64,000 bases of DNA from Nocardioides jejuensis (GCF_004337475.1 NZ_SJZJ01000013.1:1-64000); one strand, 5' to 3'; positions 44,628 to 53,249 are shown, numbered from the stretch's first letter. A program made the numbers and translations. Notes: generated from the letters alone by a model not told the origin.

Positions 44628-45083
44628 TCAAGCAGGCTTGCGCACCATGTCGATGTGCGGGATGCCGGCTTCCTCGTAGATGTCGCCGACGGGCTGGAAG
44701 CCGTGTCGTCCGTAGAACCCGCGCAGGTGGTCCTGCGCACCGAGCATGATCGGCGTCGCGGGCCAGAGCTTCTCGCAGGCGGCGACCGCGCGGCGTACGA
44801 GCTCGGTGCCGGTGCCCCCGCGCGCGTCCGTCGCCACGACGACGCGACCCACGTGCGAGGCGCCGTGCTCGTCGGGCTCGAGCAGACGTGCGTACGCCAG
44901 CAGGTCGGCGCCGTCCCACCCGAAGAGGTGGTGGGTCTCGCCCTCGAGATCGCGGCCGTCGATCTCGAGCGCCGCGGAGACATGCTGCTCGTCAACGAAG
45001 ACCACGCCGCGCAGGTGGAGCATGTCGTAGGTCTGGCGTGCCGTCAGGCCGCGGTGGTGCACGAGCTGCCAGGTGAGTTGCAT
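44628..45083 (-). CDS. elaA: GNAT acetyltransferase, ElaA-like
   Basis: 151 residues with a full ElaA-like pattern: WQLVHHRGLTARQTYDMLHL, RGVVFVDEQ, DGRDLEGETHHLFGW, LAYARLLEP, acetyl-CoA loop RVVVATDARGGTGTELV, LGAQDHLRGFYGRHGF and YEEAGIPHIDMVR. The acceptor is unknown. ATG 45083 is chosen from the family N-terminus; GATACT lies six bases upstream, suggesting a leaderless message. Divergent from menE. Confidence 0.88.
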   Translation of the reverse strand: MQLTWQLVHHRGLTARQTYDMLHLRGVVFVDEQHVSAALEIDGRDLEGETHHLFGWDGADLLAYARLLEPDEHGASHVGRVVVATDARGGTGTELVRRAVAACEKLWPATPIMLGAQDHLRGFYGRHGFQPVGDIYEEAGIPHIDMVRKPA

Positions 45084-45123
45084 GGCACCAGTATCCGACG
45101 CCTCGGACGCCGCCGGTCGGCGG

Positions 45124-45129
45124 TAGGTT
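45124..45129 (+). promoter_or_regulatory. -10 box of leaderless menE
   Basis: TAGGTT, six bases, ATG 45136. It starts the menE-menC-menD transcript. Confidence 0.5.
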
Positions 45130-45135
45130 CTGGCC

Positions 45136-46212
45136 ATGGCCTCGCCGCTCGAACCGCTCCGCCTCAGCGGCAACGCGTACGCCGACATCGACGCCCTCCG
45201 CCGCTGGATCGATGCGACCGACGAGCAACGCTTGCTGATCGAGACCTCCGGATCCAGCGGTACGCCGAAGGGGGTGCTGCTCAGCCGTGAGGCGATGCTC
45301 GCGTCCGCCGAGGCGAGCGCCTTTACGCTGCGGGCCTCGGGTCCCTGGGTGCTCGCGCTGCCCTCGAGCTACGTAGCGGGCGCCAACGTCATCGTCCGCT
45401 CCCTCTTCGCCGGCTACGAACCGACCGTCCTCGACGAGCACGGCCTCGCGTGGGCGATCACCGGTGCCGAGGCCCGCGACCACACGGCTCCTGTCTTCCT
45501 CTCGCTGGTGCCGACGCAGCTCGCCCGCGCGCTCGAGAGCGGGGCAGACCGCCAGGCGCTGGCGCGTTCGGTACACACCGTCCTGCTCGGTGGTGGCCCG
45601 ATCGACCCGGCGCTGCGGGCACGGGCAGAGGACGCGGGCATCAATGTCGTGGCGACCTACGGCTCGAGCGAGACCAGCGGCGGCTGCGTCTATGACGGCT
45701 TTCCGCTCGACGGGGTCGAGGTCGGTCTCACCGAGGAGGGCAGGATCCGGCTCCGCGGGCCGATGCTCTTCGACGGCTATCTCGACGACCCCACGCTCAC
45801 CGCGGACGCACTGGTCGACGGCTGGTACGTCACCTCGGACCTCGGCGCCCTCGACCCCGATGGCCGGCTCAGCGTGCTTGGTCGCGTCGACGACATGCTG
45901 ATCACGGGAGGGGTGAAGGTGCCGGCGCTCGCCGTTGCCCGACGCCTGCGCGAGCACCACGCCGTCGCGGCCGCCGAGGTGGTCGGCGTCGACGATCCCG
46001 AGTGGGGGCAGGCGATCGTCGCCGTCGTGGCCACGCCCGGGCTCGCCTCGATGCCTCCGATGTCGCTCGCGGAGGCGCGCGACTGGGTCACGGCCGCTCA
46101 CCCGCGTGCCTGGGCGCCGCGACGCCTGGTCGTCGTCGAGGAACTGCCCCTGCTGGCCAACGGCAAGGTCGACCGGCAGGCTGTGCGAGCACTCGCCGAG
46201 GCGTCCGCGTGA
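45136..46212 (+). CDS. menE: o-Succinylbenzoate-CoA ligase
   Basis: Activates o-succinylbenzoate with CoA for menaquinone synthesis. 358 residues, shorter than the usual acyl-CoA ligase, as in other actinobacterial MenE. AMP-binding loop TSGSSGTPKGVLLS (near 37-50), VLLGGGPIDP, ATYGSSETSGGCVYDG, WYVTSDLG and the C-terminal LGRVDDMLITGGVKV and LANGKVDR (catalytic Lys). GTGA overlap with menC. Confidence 0.94.
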   Translation: MASPLEPLRLSGNAYADIDALRRWIDATDEQRLLIETSGSSGTPKGVLLSREAMLASAEASAFTLRASGPWVLALPSSYVAGANVIVRSLFAGYEPTVLDEHGLAWAITGAEARDHTAPVFLSLVPTQLARALESGADRQALARSVHTVLLGGGPIDPALRARAEDAGINVVATYGSSETSGGCVYDGFPLDGVEVGLTEEGRIRLRGPMLFDGYLDDPTLTADALVDGWYVTSDLGALDPDGRLSVLGRVDDMLITGGVKVPALAVARRLREHHAVAAAEVVGVDDPEWGQAIVAVVATPGLASMPPMSLAEARDWVTAAHPRAWAPRRLVVVEELPLLANGKVDRQAVRALAEASA

Positions 46213-47165
46213 TCGAGCAGCACGTCTTCTCGATCCCGATGCGCACGCGCTTCCGCGGCATCACCGTGCGTGAGGGCATGTTGCTGCACGACCCCGCGAC
46301 GGGCGGATGGGGCGAGTGGTCGCCGTTCCTCGAGTACGACGAGGAGGTCGCCCGGCCTTGGCTGCAGTGCGCGCTCGAAGCGATGCGCGGGGACTGGCCG
46401 ATGCCGGTGCGGGACACCGTGCCGGTCAACGTGACCGTCCCGGCCGTCGACGCCGAGCGGGCACACGCGATCGTCACTGCCGGCGGCTGCCGCACCGCCA
46501 AGGTGAAGGTCGCCGAGCCCGGCCAGTCGCTCGCCGACGACGAGGCCCGCCTCGAAGCGGTGCGGGACGCCCTCGGTCCTGGTGGACTGGTCCGCATCGA
46601 CGCCAACGGAGCCTGGGACGTCGACACCGCGGTCGCCGCGCTCCCGCGACTCGATCGCGCCGCCGGCGGTCTGGAGTACGCCGAGCAGCCGGTCGCCTCG
46701 GTGGAGGACCTCGCCCTGGTGCGCCGACGCGTCGCCGTGCCGATCGCTGCCGATGAGTCGATCCGCCGTGCGGCGGACCCCTACCGGGTGCGTGATCTCG
46801 AGGCGGCGGACATCGCCGTCCTCAAGGTGCAACCGCTCGGGGGTGTCAGGAACTGTCTCCGCATCGCGGAGGAGATCGGCCTGCCGGTCGTCGTGTCGAG
46901 TGCACTCGAGACCTCCTTCGGAATCGCGGCGGGAGTCGCCCTCGCGGCGGCCCTGCCCGAGCTGCCCCACGCCTGTGGTCTGGCCACAGTCCAGCTACTG
47001 ACCGACGACGTCGCCGCGCACCCGCTGCTGCCTGTGGACGGCGCCCTCCCGGTGGGCCCTGTGCACGCAGACCGGGCCGCGATCGCCCGCCTCGCCGCCG
47101 ATCCACAGCGCACGGCCCACTGGCAGGCACGTCTCGACCGGGTGCGGCAGGATCAGCCCCTGTGA
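46209..47165 (+). CDS. menC: o-Succinylbenzoate synthase
   Basis: Enolase-superfamily dehydratase forming o-succinylbenzoate. 318 residues from GTG 46209. The barrel shows the base pair lysines in TAKVKVAEPG, the metal Asp in RIDANGAWDV, Glu in EYAEQPV, Asp-Glu in AADESIRRA, and the second lysine in AVLKVQPLGG. Overlaps menE and menD (GTGA both sides). Confidence 0.94.
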   Translation: MIEQHVFSIPMRTRFRGITVREGMLLHDPATGGWGEWSPFLEYDEEVARPWLQCALEAMRGDWPMPVRDTVPVNVTVPAVDAERAHAIVTAGGCRTAKVKVAEPGQSLADDEARLEAVRDALGPGGLVRIDANGAWDVDTAVAALPRLDRAAGGLEYAEQPVASVEDLALVRRRVAVPIAADESIRRAADPYRVRDLEAADIAVLKVQPLGGVRNCLRIAEEIGLPVVVSSALETSFGIAAGVALAAALPELPHACGLATVQLLTDDVAAHPLLPVDGALPVGPVHADRAAIARLAADPQRTAHWQARLDRVRQDQPL

Positions 47166-48862
47166 ACGCCTCGACCGACCTCGCCCGTGCCTGCGTCCAG
47201 GCGCTGATCGACGCCGGCGTCACCGAGCTCGTCCTCGCGCCGGGTAGCCGCAACGCGCCGCTCGCCTTCGCGGCGTACGACGCGGACCGGGCCGGGCTGC
47301 TGCGGCTCCACACCCGCATCGACGAGCGGACGGCGGGCTTCCTTGCCCTCGGCCTGACCAAGGCCGGGCGCCGCGCCGCGGTCGCCTGCACCAGCGGCAC
47401 CGCCGTCGCCAACCTCTTCCCGGCCGTCATGGAGGCCGCCCACACGGGGCTGCCCCTGGTGGTCGTCACCGCCGACCGGCCGGCCAGCCTGCGCGGCACC
47501 GGCGCCAGTCAGACGACCGATCAGGTCGACGTCTTCGGCAAGTTCGCGCGCTTTCTCGACATCGATGCCCTCGCGCCGGTGGACAACGCCGCAGGGAGGC
47601 GGCCTGCCTACCTCGCGACCGAGGGGACGAGCTTCGACGACCTGCGCTCGTTGCTCGCCTTCCCGTTCGGGTGGTTCTCCTACGACGGGCGCGCGCCGAG
47701 CGCCGTCGCGCATCTCAACGTCCAGTTCGAGCTCCCGCTCACTCCGCCGGACGGGGCGCCGCCGGCGTACACGGAGAAGGTGGCCGAGCCCGGCTCCTGC
47801 CGGGTCCCGATGTCCCCCGACGATGCGCACCAGCTCGTCGCCGGGCCCCGGACCGTGGTCGTCGCGGGCGATGACGCCGGAGCCCGGGCACGCCAGATCG
47901 CCGAGGCCGGCGGCTGGCCGCTCTTCGCCGAGCCGACCTCCGGTTCGCGGACCGGAGCCAACGCCCTGCGCACCTACCGCCTGCTGCTCGACACCGAGCT
48001 CGGCCAGACGATCGAGCGGGTCGTCGTGGTTGGCCACCCCACGCTGAGCCGCCCGATCGCCCGCCTCCTCGCGCGCGACGATGTCGAGGTCGTCTCCCAG
48101 CGCAGTGCCGGCATCTGGTCGGAGCGGCCGTTCCCGGTGACGACGGAGCACGACGCGATCTGGGCCCCCGAGACCGCGGGAGACACGGCGTGGCTCGACT
48201 CGTGGCGCGAGCTCGATCGCGCCACCGGCAGGCTCCTCGACCAGCTGCTCCACCAGCAGCCCGACCTGACCCCGTGGGAGGTGGCCGCGGCGGTGCACGC
48301 GGCGCTGCCGTCCGGCGGTCTGCTGGTCGTCGGCGCCTCGAGCCCGATCCGCGACCTCGACGTCATGGCGCGGCCGATGCCGGTCGGCGGCCGCCGGAAG
48401 ATGATCGCGAACCGCGGCCTGGCCGGCATCGACGGCACGGTCTCCACCGCCATCGGCGCGGCGCTGGCCCGCTCCGCCCGCGACTCCGAGGCGCGCACGA
48501 TCGCGCTGATGGGCGACGTGACGTTCCTGCACGACGCCGGCGCCCTCGTGATCGGCCCGGAGGAGCCGCGCCCCGACCTCACGATCGTGGTCGTCAACGA
48601 CGACGGCGGCTCGATCTTCACCATGCTCGAGCAGGGCGCCCCGGCGTACGCCGAGCAGTACGACCGGCTCTTCGGCACCCCGCACGGTGTCGACCTCGGC
48701 AGCCTCTGCGCGAGCACCCGCACGCCGCACTGGAAGGTCGAGTCGCTGCCCGAGCTGCAGCAGGCCCTGGCCAGCCCCAACGGCGGCATCGAGGTCATCG
48801 AGGTGCGCGTACGCCGCGACAACCGCCGCGAGCTCGACGCCGCGATCCGTTCACTCGCCTGA
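47162..48862 (+). CDS. menD: SEPHCHC synthase (MenD)
   Basis: ThDP-dependent enzyme that adds a 2-oxoglutarate-derived unit to isochorismate, the first committed menaquinone step. 566 residues with LVLAPGSRNAPLAFA, TRIDERTAGFLALGL, CTSGTAVANLFPAV, TADRPASLRGTGASQTTDQ, and the ThDP region MGDVTFLHDAGAL with IVVVNDDGGSIF. Its TGA lies within repeat D2, which begins two bases before it. Confidence 0.95.
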   Translation: MNASTDLARACVQALIDAGVTELVLAPGSRNAPLAFAAYDADRAGLLRLHTRIDERTAGFLALGLTKAGRRAAVACTSGTAVANLFPAVMEAAHTGLPLVVVTADRPASLRGTGASQTTDQVDVFGKFARFLDIDALAPVDNAAGRRPAYLATEGTSFDDLRSLLAFPFGWFSYDGRAPSAVAHLNVQFELPLTPPDGAPPAYTEKVAEPGSCRVPMSPDDAHQLVAGPRTVVVAGDDAGARARQIAEAGGWPLFAEPTSGSRTGANALRTYRLLLDTELGQTIERVVVVGHPTLSRPIARLLARDDVEVVSQRSAGIWSERPFPVTTEHDAIWAPETAGDTAWLDSWRELDRATGRLLDQLLHQQPDLTPWEVAAAVHAALPSGGLLVVGASSPIRDLDVMARPMPVGGRRKMIANRGLAGIDGTVSTAIGAALARSARDSEARTIALMGDVTFLHDAGALVIGPEEPRPDLTIVVVNDDGGSIFTMLEQGAPAYAEQYDRLFGTPHGVDLGSLCASTRTPHWKVESLPELQQALASPNGGIEVIEVRVRRDNRRELDAAIRSLA

Positions 48863-48923
48863 CCACGACCCGGGACTCAACCCGCCAAAACCCGGGACTC
48901 AACGCGGCAAAACCCGGGTCTCG
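48858..48923 (-). repeat. 66-bp repeat family 2, copy D2
   Basis: Inverted relative to D1. Three 22-base units: the first keeps GAGACCCGGGTTTTG, and the second and third begin TGAGTCCCGGGT. The end sequence CCTGACC carries the menD stop codon. Gapless alignment with D1 over 66 bases. Confidence 0.88.
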
Positions 48924-48961
48924 ACGCACCACGGTTGCGGACGACACGGCAGGATCACCTT

Positions 48962-50638
48962 GTGGAGATCGCCTTCCTTCTCGTCCTGCTCGCCGTGGCG
49001 GTGCTCGCCGGCACGTCGCTGTCCGAGCGGATCGGCTTCCCGGCGCCGCTGGCACTGATCGCGCTCGGCGTAGTTGGCGCCTACATCCCGGGGATCCCCG
49101 AGGTTCACCTGCATCCCGAGGTGGTGCTGCTCGGCCTGCTGCCGCCGCTGCTCTATGCCGCCAGCCTGCAGACCAGCCTGGTCGACTTCAACGCGAACCG
49201 GCGCCCGATCCTGCTGCTCAGCGTCGGTCTGGTGGTCTTCACGACCTTCGGAGTGGGAGCTGTGGTGCACGCGCTCCTGCCCGGGCTCGGCTGGGCTCCT
49301 GCACTCGCGATTGGTGCTGTCGTCGCGCCCCCGGACGCCGTCGCGGCGACCGCGATCGCGCGACGGATCGGCCTGCCGCGTCGCCTCGTCACCATCCTCG
49401 AGGGCGAGTCGCTGCTCAACGACGCGACCGCGCTCGTCGCCCTGCGCACCGCGATCGCCGCCGCGACGATCGGCGTCTCGACCACGGAGGTGGCGTTCGA
49501 CTTCGTCCGGGCCGCCGGCGGCGGCGTACTCGTCGGGCTGCTCACGTTCGTCGTGGTGGCCAAGGTCCGCAAGCTGCTGACCGACCCGGTCCTCGACACC
49601 GCCGTCTCGCTCGTCACCCCGTTCGCGGCGTACGTCGCGGCGGAGCGTGTGGAGGCCTCGGGCGTCATCGCCGTCGTCGTCGCCGGCCTGCTGCTCGGGC
49701 ACAAGGCGCCGATCCTGCAGTCGGCGCAGAGCCGGATGGCCGAGCGCACCAACTGGCGCACGCTCGCGTTCGTCCTGGAGAACGCTGTCTTCCTCCTGAT
49801 CGGCCTGCAGGCTGCGTGGATCGTGCAGGACGCGGGCCAGTCGTCGTTCGGGTGGGGGCGCATCGCCGCGGTGTGCGCGGCAAGCCTGGCCGCGGTGATC
49901 GGGCTGCGCCTGTTCTGGGTCTTCCCGGCCCGCTACCTGCTGGTTCGTCCGGGCCCGGACCCGGCGACGGGGCAGAGCGCACCGTGGACCTACACGTTCC
50001 TGCTCGGCTGGGCGGGCATGCGCGGTGTCGTGACGCTGGCTGCGGCGTTCGTGATCCCGGACGACACACCGCATCGCGAGGTGCTGCTGCTGATCGCCTT
50101 CACGGTCGTGGCGGGCACGCTCTTCATCCAGGGCCTGACGCTTCCGCTGCTGGCGCGCATCATGCGGGTGCCCAGCCCCGACGCCGCGGAGGACGCACTC
50201 GCCCGCGCGACCCTCCTGCAGCAGGCGACCAAGGCGGCGCACGCGCGCCTCGAGGACCTCGAGTACGACGACCGGCACGGCGTGGTCGACCTGGTCCGGC
50301 AGCAGATGGACCGCCGCAACTTCGCCGCGTGGGAGCGGCTCGCGACGGCCGAGGACCACGAGAGCCCGAGCGACCTCTACGCCCGGATCAGGCTCGAGTT
50401 GATCGCCGCGAGCCCGGGCAGCGCGGCGCTGAGCTCGTCGATCGCCGTCGACCAGTCCTCGCGCAGCACCGCCGCCAGGCCGCGGCAGACCGGCGCGACC
50501 GCGGACCGGCTCGCCTCGTCCCGCGAACGCCGGCAGCGCGCGCCGAGCGAGTCCAGCGACTCCGGATCGTGGTTGGCGGCGTGGGCAACCGCGGCGTGCA
50601 AGGCGATGAACGGCGTCTCCGGCTTGCCCAGGAGCTGA
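48962..50638 (+). CDS. CPA1-type Na+/H+ antiporter, C-terminus altered
   Basis: 558-residue monovalent cation/proton antiporter. About twelve helices start at residue 2 (IAFLLVLLAVAVLAG). The transport site segment is GAVVAPPDAVAATAIARR with EGESLLNDATALVALR, and WAGMRGVVTLAAAF follows. After the helices the soluble tail is recognisable to DLYARIRLELIAA (about residue 484), after which the reading frame runs through the antisense of the convergent gene for about 75 residues of non-native, Ser/Arg-rich sequence. GTG 48962 is chosen from the first helix; CAGGAT lies six bases upstream. Confidence 0.85.
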   Translation: MEIAFLLVLLAVAVLAGTSLSERIGFPAPLALIALGVVGAYIPGIPEVHLHPEVVLLGLLPPLLYAASLQTSLVDFNANRRPILLLSVGLVVFTTFGVGAVVHALLPGLGWAPALAIGAVVAPPDAVAATAIARRIGLPRRLVTILEGESLLNDATALVALRTAIAAATIGVSTTEVAFDFVRAAGGGVLVGLLTFVVVAKVRKLLTDPVLDTAVSLVTPFAAYVAAERVEASGVIAVVVAGLLLGHKAPILQSAQSRMAERTNWRTLAFVLENAVFLLIGLQAAWIVQDAGQSSFGWGRIAAVCAASLAAVIGLRLFWVFPARYLLVRPGPDPATGQSAPWTYTFLLGWAGMRGVVTLAAAFVIPDDTPHREVLLLIAFTVVAGTLFIQGLTLPLLARIMRVPSPDAAEDALARATLLQQATKAAHARLEDLEYDDRHGVVDLVRQQMDRRNFAAWERLATAEDHESPSDLYARIRLELIAASPGSAALSSSIAVDQSSRSTAARPRQTGATADRLASSRERRQRAPSESSDSGSWLAAWATAACKAMNGVSGLPRS

Positions 50639-52986
50639 GCGTCGACGGAGGCCAGCACGGGCGCGGCCGTCGGGGGAGCGGCCAGTCCGGCGTCCCAGTC
50701 GGTGGCCGCCACCTGCCAGCGCCAGAGCAGCGAGGCGGTGTCCACGAGCCCCCGTACGCCGGTCACGTCGGCGAGCTGTCGGGCGAAGCGGCGCCGCACC
50801 GCCTCGACGTCGCCCAGCGCGAGCTCGTGCAGCGCGGCGTGCCAGGCGAAGTGGGCGCGATGGCTGGCCGATCGGCCGCCCGCCTCGATCCAGTGGTCGA
50901 GCCAGGCGCGGCCGGTCTCGTGCTGCCCGGTCTCGTAGTGCACGTGGGTCAGCGCGTGCACCGCGTGGCCGGACGACGGCTCGCACGAGAGCGCGGACTC
51001 CGCGAGCAGCGCGGCCTCGTCGTACCGGGCCTGGTCCTGGCGGACGAAGGCCAGCAGGGAGATGTACCACCAGTGGTCGCCGTACGCCGGAGCGAGGTTC
51101 TCCACCAGCGCCCAGACGTCCTGCTGCACGTCGATCACGCCCGAGAAGGCGATCGTCGGCACGGCGGCGGAGACCGCCAGCACGTCGCGGGGGTACGCCG
51201 CGATGTGGCGGCGCAGCGCGTCGGCGCCGGCCCGACGCGGCTCCCGGACCCGGAGGCCGACGACGCTGACCAGGCTGCGCTCGCGGTCGTCGGCATTGAC
51301 GCGTGCAGCGCGGCGGGCGGCGGCGAGGGAGGAGGTGACGTCGGTGTCGGCGCTCGCTTCGTGCCCGAGCAGCGCCAGTGCCGCATGGGCGAGGGCGAAG
51401 TCCGGATCCAGGGCGGCGGCCTCGGCGAAGAGCTCCTCCGCTCCGGACTGCAGCCGCATGAGCCGCTCGAGACCGGCGTTGAACGACGCAGCAGCCTCGG
51501 CCGTCGTGGAGAGCGGCAGGCCGAGCGGGTCGCGGGGCCGGGCGACCGGGTGATGGCCCGGCACCCAGGTGCCGTCCGCGAGCCGGCGGGGGAGGGGAGC
51601 GACTGCCTCGAGGACCCCGACGGCGAGCGCGAGCGCCTGTTGGCGGATCTCCGGGACGGCGGTCGATTCCCACAGCTCGCCACGGCGTAGCGCGCCCAGC
51701 GTCCACAGGGGCGCATCGGCACGGCCACGGTCGTCGACCAGCCGCCCGTCGCGGGTAGCCAGGCCCATGCCGGCCGTGGTGGTGATCGCCAGCGCCCCGT
51801 CGAGGCGTGGCCGGAGCAGATCGTCCAGGAGCGGGTTGCCCAGCGTGCGCACGTCCGCGCGGGGGCCCGTGCAGTTGACCACCCAACCGACCTCGCGGAC
51901 CGCGCCGTCGGTCGTCGTGATGCGCAGGCCGCCGCGCGGCAGCGGCTCCGCGTCGGTGACGCGTGCTGCCTCGAGGACGACCTCACCCGCGGCCACCAGC
52001 GCGTCGAGCCGATCGTGGCTCTCGCGCGGGAGGCGGTGGCGCAGCCGGTTCCACGTGGCGGCGTCCCGGGTCAGGAAGGTCGCGCGGTCCTCCTCGGGGA
52101 GACGCTGCCAGAGCTCGGCGACACGGAACCGCAGCCCGTCGAGTGCCGGCCGCCAGTCCCCGGTCGTATTCGCGACCTCGGCGAGGTGCTGCTCGACCGC
52201 CGCGCGGATCTGGTCGAGGCCCGATCCCCAGGCGCTGATGTCGGGGATGGCGGCGGGCTTGAGCCGGTCGGCATGCTGAGAGGGCAGCTCGCCGGAGCGC
52301 GAGATCGCCCGGAGGCGGCGGTCCGGGCGACCGCCCGCGAGGGAGAACAGGACGTCGACGGCGGTCAGGCCGGTGCCCACGACCAGGACGTCGGCGGGGC
52401 CGGTGCGGTCGCGGCGTACGGGATCGAGGGCGCCGGGCGCCCACGGGTCGCCGACGAAGAAGGGGGAGTCGCGGAGGGCGTCGGGAGCCCAGTCGTCGCC
52501 CGTCGCGGGGAGGCCGACCGCGACGACGACGGCGTCCGCGAGCAGCCCGTCGGGTGCGCCCGGATGGCCGAGACGGACCCGCGCGCCGTCGCGGCGTACG
52601 TCGGTCACGGTGGCACGCACGTGGCGCACGGTGGTGTCGACGAGGACGTCGCGCACGGCGGCCGTCAGCTGCTCGTCGAGGTAGCGGCCATAGGTGCGAC
52701 GGCCGGCGAAGGTGAACGCGTGCACGTCGGGCTGCTGGTCCTGCAGCCAGTGCAGGAAGTGTGAAGGGTCCTCGGGCAGGGCACTCATGCCTGCGGCCGG
52801 GACGTTGAGCAGGTGCTGCTCGTCCGGCGTACCGAAGGCGGTGCCGCGGCCCCAGCGATCGGCGGGGTCGACGAGCAGGATCTCGACCGGGGTGGAACGG
52901 CGGCCGGACTCGCGCACGAGGTGCAGCGCGGTGAGGGTGCCGGCGGCACCGGCGCCGAGGATCGCGATGACGGGCCGGGTGCTCAT
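50377..52986 (-). CDS. FAD/NAD(P)-binding oxidoreductase fused to TTC38-like TPR domain
   Basis: 869 residues. Residues 1-490 are an FAD/NAD(P)-binding monooxygenase-like protein: AILGAGAAGTLTALHLVRE, RWGRGTAFGT, LLNVPAAGMSALPEDPSHF, a second dinucleotide site VLVVGTGLTAVDVLFSLAGG and VVNCTGPRADV. Residues 495-869 look like the tetratricopeptide-repeat 38 family: PLGLPLSTTAEAAASFNAGL, DPDFALAHAALALL, GDHWWYISLLAF, SSGHAVHALTHVHYETGQHE. The family usually continues past the last recognisable segment (ALPGLAAINS), but here the protein stops inside the antiporter gene. Function unknown; coupled to a 55-residue upstream ORF. Confidence 0.82.
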   Translation of the reverse strand: MSTRPVIAILGAGAAGTLTALHLVRESGRRSTPVEILLVDPADRWGRGTAFGTPDEQHLLNVPAAGMSALPEDPSHFLHWLQDQQPDVHAFTFAGRRTYGRYLDEQLTAAVRDVLVDTTVRHVRATVTDVRRDGARVRLGHPGAPDGLLADAVVVAVGLPATGDDWAPDALRDSPFFVGDPWAPGALDPVRRDRTGPADVLVVGTGLTAVDVLFSLAGGRPDRRLRAISRSGELPSQHADRLKPAAIPDISAWGSGLDQIRAAVEQHLAEVANTTGDWRPALDGLRFRVAELWQRLPEEDRATFLTRDAATWNRLRHRLPRESHDRLDALVAAGEVVLEAARVTDAEPLPRGGLRITTTDGAVREVGWVVNCTGPRADVRTLGNPLLDDLLRPRLDGALAITTTAGMGLATRDGRLVDDRGRADAPLWTLGALRRGELWESTAVPEIRQQALALAVGVLEAVAPLPRRLADGTWVPGHHPVARPRDPLGLPLSTTAEAAASFNAGLERLMRLQSGAEELFAEAAALDPDFALAHAALALLGHEASADTDVTSSLAAARRAARVNADDRERSLVSVVGLRVREPRRAGADALRRHIAAYPRDVLAVSAAVPTIAFSGVIDVQQDVWALVENLAPAYGDHWWYISLLAFVRQDQARYDEAALLAESALSCEPSSGHAVHALTHVHYETGQHETGRAWLDHWIEAGGRSASHRAHFAWHAALHELALGDVEAVRRRFARQLADVTGVRGLVDTASLLWRWQVAATDWDAGLAAPPTAAPVLASVDAQLLGKPETPFIALHAAVAHAANHDPESLDSLGARCRRSRDEASRSAVAPVCRGLAAVLREDWSTAIDELSAALPGLAAINSSLIRA

Positions 52987-53150
52987 GCGCGATGCCGCCC
53001 GGGACGGTGGCCATGGGCTGCCGGCGCGGCCGCTGGTGGGACGGCCTCCTGCGCTGGCAGGCCGACCGCCCCGGACGGCGGCTCAGGGATGACCACGGAG
53101 GTACGTCGGTCGCGACGGCGACATCGGTCCAGGACGACTCGCATGCTCAT
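52983..53150 (-). CDS. 55-residue ORF coupled to the fusion gene
   Basis: Begins MSMRVVLDRCRRRDRRTSVV and continues as a Pro/Ala-rich tail. Its TGA (52985-52983) overlaps the ATG of the fusion gene (52986) as ATGA. A -10-like TATGGT (53159-53164) ends eight bases before its ATG, in a locally A+T-rich stretch. It could be a leader peptide: the Cys codon among Arg codons recalls cysteine-type leaders but does not match their usual pattern. No homology is claimed. Confidence 0.45.
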   Translation of the reverse strand: MSMRVVLDRCRRRDRRTSVVIPEPPSGAVGLPAQEAVPPAAAPAAHGHRPGRHRA

Positions 53151-53158
53151 GACAAGTA

Positions 53159-53164
53159 ACCATA
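53159..53164 (-). promoter_or_regulatory. -10 box upstream of 55-residue ORF and fusion gene
   Basis: TATGGT on the minus strand within the most A+T-rich stretch of the window (53155-53190). The transcript would start at or next to ATG 53150. Confidence 0.45.
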
Positions 53165-53199
53165 CTGAAAAACTTCAAATAAAGGTGATCGGAAAGACA

Positions 53200-53231
53200 G
53201 AGGGGCCCCACGGCGATCCGTGGGGCCCCTC
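53200..53231. terminator. Strong terminator hairpin after terC
   Basis: A perfect 14-base stem (53200-53213 with 53218-53231) and a CGAT loop, 19 bases beyond the terC stop on the minus strand. Confidence 0.85.
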
Positions 53232-53249
53232 GTCTCGAACGTCAGATGC

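Noticed and set aside
48190..51690. A 1166-codon open frame on the plus strand
   Set aside because: It is the third-position shadow of menD, the antiporter and the antisense of the fusion gene; extreme Arg/Pro content and no domain. The real genes have clear motifs in other frames.
52983..53150. Standard cysteine-responsive leader peptide
   Set aside because: Only one Cys codon and no match to the short DLxR-type leader pattern. Recorded as a coupled ORF of unknown role.
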